Origin: Trametes villosa
Lineage: Eukaryota > Basidiomycota > Agaricomycetes > Polyporales > Polyporaceae
Direction of reading: 5' to 3'
DNA length: 64,000 nt
NCBI GenBank assembly: GCA_002964805.2
Contig: PUDQ02000105.1
Coordinates: 372,001 to 436,000, forward strand
Positions 58,081 through 64,000 of this stretch are shown piece by piece. Positions within the stretch are counted from its first letter, which is position 1. Each line of letters starts with the position of its first letter. Below the pieces are notes generated by a model that was not told the DNA's origin, ran no database searches, and saw only the letters and a program-made list of their open reading frames with translations. The position numbers and the translations under genes are program-made.

Positions 58081-58718
58081 GCGCGTGAGTTGGTTGGAAG
58101 GCCTGAGGAGTGAGGAGTCGGGAGTCGGGACGGTTCGTGAGGGACTGTTGATCTTACGGTAAACTATCTGTGTCTGCGTGAGTGTAGGGGTGCTTCCGGG
58201 GGTGTTTCTTTCGTTTTCGTGCTTCAGAGTAATGATTGCTTGCGTCCTGGGATGCATACGCTGTTGACGTCGTTTTAGATACGGTTTGGTTATGTCTTAC
58301 GCTGATTACTGCTACTTATGTCGGATAGACCCTGATGATACCATGTCGACACGTCATGTCTAACACTGGATGGTTAACGTTGCTTCACATGCGTAGCACA
58401 AAACGAGGATGCGGAAAGGTCTTACTCTCTGCATGGTACGGCGCTCTTGCGAATTTGCCAGTGCTCGGTGCCGGAACGTTCACCCCCACAACTCCAAGAG
58501 CCCATGTTCTAAACAGCTGAGAACCCCCAAGGCCTGCTTGAATAGTCACCCAATGGAAATGCATCTTCTGAATCCCGAACGCCTCAACGATGTATCACAC
58601 GGAGGTCATGGTCATAATACACGACATGGTAGAATCATTAAGAGACACATACGACATAGTACAAGTACAGTTCCCAACAGGATACGAGACAGAAGAGATG
58701 GAGCGGAGAAACGGACAT
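58081..58718. other. Intergenic region between convergent genes
   Basis: 3' flanks of the F-BAR/RhoGAP gene and of histone H2A. AT-richer than the genes. No coding or RNA feature supported. Confidence 0.5.
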
Positions 58719-59370
58719 CTACACCTCCTGGGAGGCACCCTCCTTCTTGCCCTTGTTGGATTTTGAGGGCAGGAGCTCGGGGTTGATGAAGGGCACGACA
58801 CCACCCTGGGAGATGACGACGTCGCCGAGGAGCTTGTTCAGCCTGCATACAGGTCAGTATCTTGCGACAGGGGCAAATGTTGAAGTACGTACTCCTCGTC
58901 GTTCCGGATGGCGAGCTGCAAGTGACGGGGGACAATGCGCTGCTTCTTGTTGTCACGAGCGGCGTTGCCCGCAAGCTCGAGAATCTCAGCCGCAAGGTAT
59001 TCGAGGACCGCAGCGAGGTAGACTACGCGACAAACGCGTGAGAAAGCGATAAGACAGAAGGCCAAGGGCGCCCAAAGGAAGCACGTACCAGGAGCACCAG
59101 CACCAACACGCTGGGCGTAGTTGCCCTTCTTCAAGAGACGGTGGACACGACCGACGGGGAACTGGAGACCAGCCTTCGCGGAACGCGACTGGGACTTGCC
59201 CGCATCACCGCCAGCCTTGCCAGAGGAGGACTTGCCACTGTAGAACGCCAGAATGTGAGTACAGACTGTGTGTTCCACCCAGTTGAGGCGCGTACGCTTT
59301 TCCCTTGCCAGACTGCGAAATTGGGTCAGTATACAACGTGCGATTGTAGTAGTGCGCATATACACACCAT
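58719..59370 (-). CDS. HTA1: Histone H2A
   Basis: Five exons (59370-59368, 59312-59296, 59237-59089, 59022-58893, 58842-58719) give 140 aa. Exon 1 is just the ATG and exon 2 only 17 nt (SGKGK plus two bases). Together they restore the typical basidiomycete start MSGKGKAGKSSSG. The core is canonical: [60 protein letters not shown], and [18 protein letters not shown]. The C terminus ends GASQEV, carrying the SQE motif that Mec1/Tel1-type kinases phosphorylate at DNA breaks in fungal H2A. It packs DNA in the nucleosome. Introns are unusual for replication-dependent histones in animals but normal here. There is no H2B neighbour in the window. Confidence 0.97.
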
Positions 59371-59468
59371 TTGTGCTAGATAGAGGCGGTAGAGGGTGGG
59401 TAGAGGGCGTGGGTAGTGGTGGAGAGGAAGAGCGACCTTGGGTTGGCGAACGCGAAGGTGTCCAGGGC

Positions 59469-59476
59469 TTATATAG
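59469..59476 (-). promoter_or_regulatory. TATA box of the H2A gene
   Basis: On the minus strand this reads CTATATAA, about 100 nt upstream of the H2A start codon, inside the 363 bp divergent region shared with the M50B gene. A strong TATA box is typical of histone genes. The spacing leaves a short 5' UTR ahead of the ATG-only exon. Confidence 0.55.
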
Positions 59477-59733
59477 CGCGCCTTGGATTGAGACTCCGAC
59501 GGCGAGTAAACAAAGGGCGCGTGCGCACGTGATGAACGCGTCTCTGAACATGGGCGTCTAGGGACACGCGCATGCGGGCCGGCGTGTGGCTGTGGCTGTG
59601 GCGGTAGCGCCGGTGGGTACCCCGCACTCGCTCGTTCGTGCACGCATCGACGGCTACGGGTTCGCATGTTCTTGCTGGGCAGGGTCAGCACGCTCTCCTC
59701 CAGTGTATTAAAACTGTGCACGGCCTGCTCGCC

Positions 59734-61214
59734 ATGTCTAACCTCCCCCCCTACACTCCCCGCCCGCCCGTCGCTCCCCCCATCCCCATCCACCACATGA
59801 GCCCCGTCGCGCCCACCCACGACCAGGCACGTCCGAGCCGAGTTCCATTCCTCTTCTTCGCTTGCTCATCCATTCCGTGCGGATCCTTCTAGGTCCCCGT
59901 GCTCTACGTCGTATGCCTTCTCCCGCTTTTGGCCCCCTGCAACGCCCTCACGCTCCCCGCAGATCGTCGTCTATGCCGTCGTCATCTTCGCCTTCTGGAA
60001 CATCCCCGGTGCGCGGGTGGTCATCAACCCGCTCAAGCTCTTCACCATCGGATGGCACGAGCTCTGCCACATATCATTAGTATGTCCTTTATTTGCTCTG
60101 TGCCCCGGAAACCCACCCTAGACCTCCGCCAGGCCATCTTAACAGGCGGCTCCGTCATGAAGGTCTGCATCGACCCCGACATGGGCGGCTGCACCATCGT
60201 CTCCGGCGGACACCCGCCCACCATCCTCGCCGCAGGCTACGTCGGCTCCACCATCTTCGGCGGGCTCTTCATCATGGCCGGCTTCGACACCCTCGTCTCC
60301 AAGATCATGAGCTTCGTCCTCGGCGTCGGCCTCATCGCGCCCCTCGCCCTCGTCCGCAACAAGCTGTGCGTCCCCTCTCCGTATTTTGCGTGCCCGACAG
60401 CTCACCAGACGTTGCCTTTTCATGTTTTATGGACGTTTGTGCAATTCCGGCGCCGGTGTGAACTTCGCCGCGTGGTCGTACCTTGATCGGTCCCCGATTG
60501 GACGCACACCGCCTCCCGCGCGCCATCCCATTGCGCCCGACAGAACAATATTGCTCACCGTGCTGTACGAAGGCCTGCTCATCGGCTTCTGGTTTGTAGA
60601 CCACGCGTGCGCATTCCCATTCTATCCCAAGGAAATAACAATGCTGACGGGTGGGGCAAGTACAGACAGGCGCTGCGGTGGTATTGCCTGTTCGTCGGGG
60701 TTATGAAGTACGCCACAGTTCGCGTTAGTGCACTTGAGAATCACGCTGACCATATGATTTATCCTCACGCAGCGCATTATACGTCGTATGTGAGTGCCTG
60801 CGCGACGTGGTGTCCGTGATACAACGCCACAGAGCTGACTTCCGGCGCAGGGGACATTGCGGATGACAAGTACTTCCGCAAAGCGAACGACTCGGACGCG
60901 ACACAATGGGGCCTCCTCTACCCGCGCGTCCCCGCGCACGGTGCGTTCCGTTCCCCTCACCCCCTCTTGTTATCGGCTACAGCGCCACCGACTCTGGCTG
61001 ACTTGACCGGCGCGCAGTGTGGGCGACGCTCTGGATCCTGTTCGAGATCGCCGTCTTGACCGGGTTCGTGCTCCTCGGCATCGCCGCGTTCAAGCGCACG
61101 CCGCAGGAGATGTACGCCGAAGCGGGTGAGCATCTCCTCTCCTCGTCCCCTTGCCCCTTCCGTGGACTAGGCACTGACGTGTATCGCCCGCCAGCGCAAT
61201 TCCTGCCGACATGA
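59734..61214 (+). CDS. Peptidase M50B-like multi-pass membrane protein
   Basis: Ten exons (59734-59826, 59893-59910, 59963-60079, 60133-60365, 60544-60606, 60666-60707, 60773-60789, 60851-60940, 61018-61125, 61195-61214) give 266 aa. The zinc-protease motif is H69-E-L-C-H73 in GWHELCHISL, inside the first membrane segments. A GGxHPPTILAAGYVGS block, typical of the M50B family (PF13398), follows. Later helices carry LTVLYEGLLIGFWFVDH, ALRWYCLFVGVM, a DIADDKYFRKANDSDATQWG loop and VWATLWILFEIAVL. A second Asp zinc ligand in a DG motif is not seen, so catalysis is not certain. Intron 1 appears to use a GC donor (CAG then GCACGT), and exons 2, 7 and 10 are only 17-20 nt. The substrate is unknown. 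Divergent from H2A. Confidence 0.87.
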
Positions 61215-62156
61215 CGCGGGCCGCCGCGCCTCCTCCTTCACCTTGACTTCTCTCACCGCCCGCTGCATTGTATATCTCGTCGCATCGCTGTGCTCTATCT
61301 CCGTCCTCACCCGTTCAAGCTCCACACACTGTAGGTTATTCCCCATCCGACCTCTATTTGTACTTCTCAAGTTGCTGTATCATCCGCCCTCCCACCCTCT
61401 ATCTCTCCTCCTCATCCCTCCCCTCCGCATCCTACATCACACATCGGGGCCCAACCCCCGCCTCACGCTGTATACACTGCACACCGCCACACACACGCTC
61501 CTCCCTAGCTCTGCCTACCTAGATGACTGCGCCCCGTTTCCCGCCCCCGCTGGTTGACCCACACCGACTGCTCTGCTCTATCCGCCCGGGAAGTACGCAC
61601 GTGTATGATGGCACATGGACGGTCTGGATTCTGGAACTTGAAGGAATTGGAATGTCATCGTTCTGCTCAGTGCTACATAATGGTTGTCGAGCCTCGTGTT
61701 TGCCCGCGTCTGCCTTACTGTACCCAACCGATGTTGCAACCACAACCCCACACCTCAAACGGTCGTGCTGAATCCTCCGTTGTGAACGCCCTAGTGCTAC
61801 ATTGTGAATATCTCCTAGCAAGCCGCGGCCTCGTCGTAAACACTCGACGTCAACTCTCATCGCCCCCAGGTCAGAAGAAGTTCTCCGGCCTGCTCGGGCC
61901 CCATAACCAGGCCGTCGGCGCGTCGAACCAAAACGTGCGTTTGCGAAGCAGAGCGGGGTTGCGTTAGGTCATTATGCGATAATGGTAGCGACATCGACAG
62001 CGGGTTCGTAAAGAGTCAGCGAGCGCACACGAGGAATTGTGGGTGGTCCGCGGCGGAAGCGGGTCCGTAAGTTGTGGCGCGCAAGCGTCCGATATGTGGC
62101 ATTGTGAATGGGGGCGGGGCGAGGCGGGGGAGTCAGACGGCGGCGGGGCGCAGGAG
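61215..62156. other. Intergenic region between convergent genes
   Basis: 942 bp with the 3' flanks of the M50B gene and FIS1. C/T-rich on the plus strand between 61340 and 61500. No domain-bearing frame. The plus frame 61554-61967 looks accidental. Confidence 0.5.
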
Positions 62157-62921
62157 CTATTTGCGAGAGGCTCGCCGTATGATGGTCGCGAGCGCGAGCG
62201 TGCTGAGCGCGGCGACGCCGCCGACGATCGCCATGCCGATGTACCCTTCTACAAACACAGATAGCTTCGGGTGAGCTTTCTGTGCAGCGAGAGAGACAGA
62301 GGAGTGGGGGAGGGGGGACGCACCTCGTGTGACGCGGTTGTCGATGAGCCCCGCGAGGCTCTGTGCTTGCATGTTCGTCGGCTCCTTGTCCAAAAGTAGG
62401 GCTACATTTGGGAGGCAACGCGCGAGCGGTTGAGTGGGAATTGAAAGGAGGGGAGTGTTGTGGCTGGACTAGGGAAAGGACGTACCATTGAATCTCCGTG
62501 CCTCCTCGTAGTTGCCCATCTTATAGTGCCCGAGCGCGAGGTAGTACAGGCACTCGCGGCGCCGTGTGGGTTCCGCCCGATAGATCTCTGCACGGCTAAG
62601 AGGTCAGCACACCGACGTCCACACAGCGCGCACGCGGTACGGAGGCGAGAGACGAGATGCGCACCTTGCAGCAGGCGCACGCCCTCGACCTGGTGCTCCG
62701 CCTGTGGGCTCTTCACGAGGCCCCACGCGTAGTTGAACTTCGTCTGGACGGTTACGTGCGACTGTGCGAGCTCCTTCTGATACTGCAAGCGCAAGACCTG
62801 CAGCGGGAATCGAGGTCAGGATCGGCCGGGAGCGCGCGGGTGCGATGCGGCACCATACCTCGAGCTCGTCGAAGGAGAGCGACTCCTCCGCGTCCGCAGC
62901 ATAAGGCAGTTCTGTCGGCAT
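62157..62921 (-). CDS. FIS1: Mitochondrial fission protein Fis1
   Basis: Five exons (62921-62859, 62797-62665, 62587-62486, 62401-62324, 62248-62157) give 155 aa, the family size. Fis1 is a tail-anchored outer-membrane (and peroxisomal) protein whose TPR-like bundle recruits fission factors for the dynamin Dnm1. The N-terminal arm [20 protein letters not shown] matches fungal Fis1. The TPR core has [38 protein letters not shown] and [20 protein letters not shown]. The C-terminal anchor [20 protein letters not shown] is followed by the basic RRASRK tail needed for outer-membrane targeting. Divergent from COX23 across 307 bp. Confidence 0.97.
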
Positions 62922-63228
62922 AGCTGTTCGTACGTGCGTACAAGTTATCGGTGCGTAGGTCGTGGATGTAGTCAAGGTTCAAGACAAGTTGCAGAGAGGA
63001 GGCCAAGAGCGGATGCAAGCAGGGTACGCAGCCTGCGGACGGGAAACGGCAGGCTCGGGACAGGACGCGCGGGGCCGAGAAGCGCCCAGCGCTTGCGGGG
63101 ACCTGACCTCGAAGCGCCCCGTCCGGTGGCTGAGCCTGCCCGGGCAACTCTCTTCTGCTCACCCACGCAGACGCACCTGCTTGAGTCTACACGCGCCGCG
63201 GAGCACCGCAGCTGGAGCGGAAAGCGGA
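62922..63228. promoter_or_regulatory. 307 bp bidirectional promoter shared by FIS1 and COX23
   Basis: Both start codons point outward from this short interval, and both products act in mitochondria. The sequence is GC-rich with CGCGGGGCC and GGGACAGGACGC words. No TATA box is obvious. Shared control is plausible but not shown. Confidence 0.55.
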
Positions 63229-63719
63229 ATGTCGTGCAGCCGGACGACCGAGGGCGTGGACAAGGCGAAGATCGACGTGCTCCCCGACCCCCAGGCGAAC
63301 GTCGTCCCGGAGTCGTACACGAAGCGCTTCAAGGTGCGTACATTCGTTGCAGCATTCGTTCATGCGAGGACTTACGGATTATGATGTGTCTGTGGTTTTC
63401 TCTGTCATAGGACAAGCCGGTGTCTAAGTTCGTCGAGTACGTCGCCGGCTTTTGACTTATTCTTCCGGAGCGGCGTGCTCACTCGCGCCCGGACCGCCAG
63501 CCCATGTGCGGAGGCGTCGAAGGCGTCCATGGACTGCATGAACAAGAACGACTATGACCGCGACCAATGCCTCGACTACTTTCAGGCGTACCGGGACTGC
63601 AAGAAGGCTTGGGTGAGCTGCGGCCGGGGACTAGTCGAATGCTTGGGTGTGGACACTAACGAAGGGACGTGCAGCAAACCCAGCTTAGGGAGGACCGTCG
63701 CGCGGGCAAGACGGCATAG
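63229..63719 (+). CDS. COX23: COX23-like twin CX9C (CHCH) protein
   Basis: Four exons (63229-63333, 63411-63436, 63501-63612, 63675-63719) give 95 aa. The CHCH fold is complete: C46-x9-C56 and C67-x9-C77, in ASKASMDCMNKNDYDRDQC and LDYFQAYRDCKKAW. The KKAW then QLREDRR ending and SKFVDPC lead-in match Cox23. The protein is imported into the intermembrane space by Mia40-type oxidative folding and is needed for cytochrome oxidase assembly, probably in copper handling (family knowledge). The downstream stop is at 63717-63719. Short exons and small size make it easy to miss. A related CX9C protein such as Cmc-type is the main alternative. Confidence 0.92.
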
Positions 63720-64000
63720 TCATGCTCACGCGTACGCGTGAACGCGATATCACATCCTGAGCGGAACATATCGATCCCCCTCCGGAAGCCCTTACAGTCT
63801 CCACTGGCTATCTCTCTCAGCCGCTCTGTCCGGCCTTTTGGCCCCCGAGTCGCACAAGTCTCTTCCTAACATCGTATATGTTTTGAGATTCAAGCTTGTC
63901 AAATCTATGTATGTGCTGTGTCGCAATGGTATCACCTCTCACATCCCCCCAACATCCTATCGTTCTGACATACAGAGTTCCAGAGAGGTCAGTATAAGCA

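Overview
The window is nuclear DNA of a filamentous basidiomycete, most likely an agaricomycete and possibly a polypore. The evidence is the gene structure: many 50-70 nt GT-AG introns, GC-rich coding DNA, no operons and short intergenic gaps. The gene content agrees: a Zn2Cys6/fungal_trans regulator, SUR2, YEA4, a DASH subunit, a YANK-type kinase and fungal sorting nexin 41. The taxon is inferred from overall resemblance; there is no marker locus here.

Layout. 1-0.7 kb: an LTR-sized repeat whose inverted partner lies at 11.1-11.8 kb. 1.6-10.4 kb: compact housekeeping genes, with a YANK-like kinase and guanylate kinase divergent, a CCDC90-type mitochondrial protein and MAK16 divergent, and SUR2 and an HSK3-like DASH subunit divergent. 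10.4-13.7 kb: repeat-rich and gene-free, including a ~182 bp tandem repeat. 13.7-27.4 kb: a minus-strand run of YEA4, clathrin heavy chain (22 exons), a PQ-loop protein, a PH/coiled-coil protein and TSR4/PDCD2. 28.5-41.2 kb: a plus-strand run of a Zn2Cys6 factor, SNX41, a CUE-like/CCCH/Smr protein and a coiled-coil protein. Between the last two sits a foldback MITE. 41.2-53.9 kb: a gene-poor island with a second palindromic MITE, an intact pair of unrecognised paralogous genes and one possible unrecognised gene. 54-63.7 kb: compact again, with an F-BAR/DEP/RhoGAP protein, histone H2A, an M50B-like membrane protease, FIS1 and COX23.

Common themes are membrane traffic (clathrin, SNX41, the PQ-loop protein, F-BAR/RhoGAP), sphingolipid and nucleotide-sugar metabolism (SUR2, YEA4), mitochondria (CCDC90-type, FIS1, COX23) and ribosome assembly (MAK16, TSR4). 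Four divergent gene pairs share short promoters of about 300-365 bp.

The most unusual observations are: (i) the paralogous pair at 44.3-45.6 and 48.4-49.7 kb, which keeps reading frames and intron positions despite strong divergence; (ii) two related hairpin-bearing elements inside introns of two neighbouring genes; (iii) a MITE with nested inverted repeats; (iv) an H2A gene whose first exon is only the ATG; and (v) a RhoGAP-like domain with Glu at the expected arginine-finger position. Exon boundaries were read by eye from splice signals and reading-frame continuity. No database search was possible.
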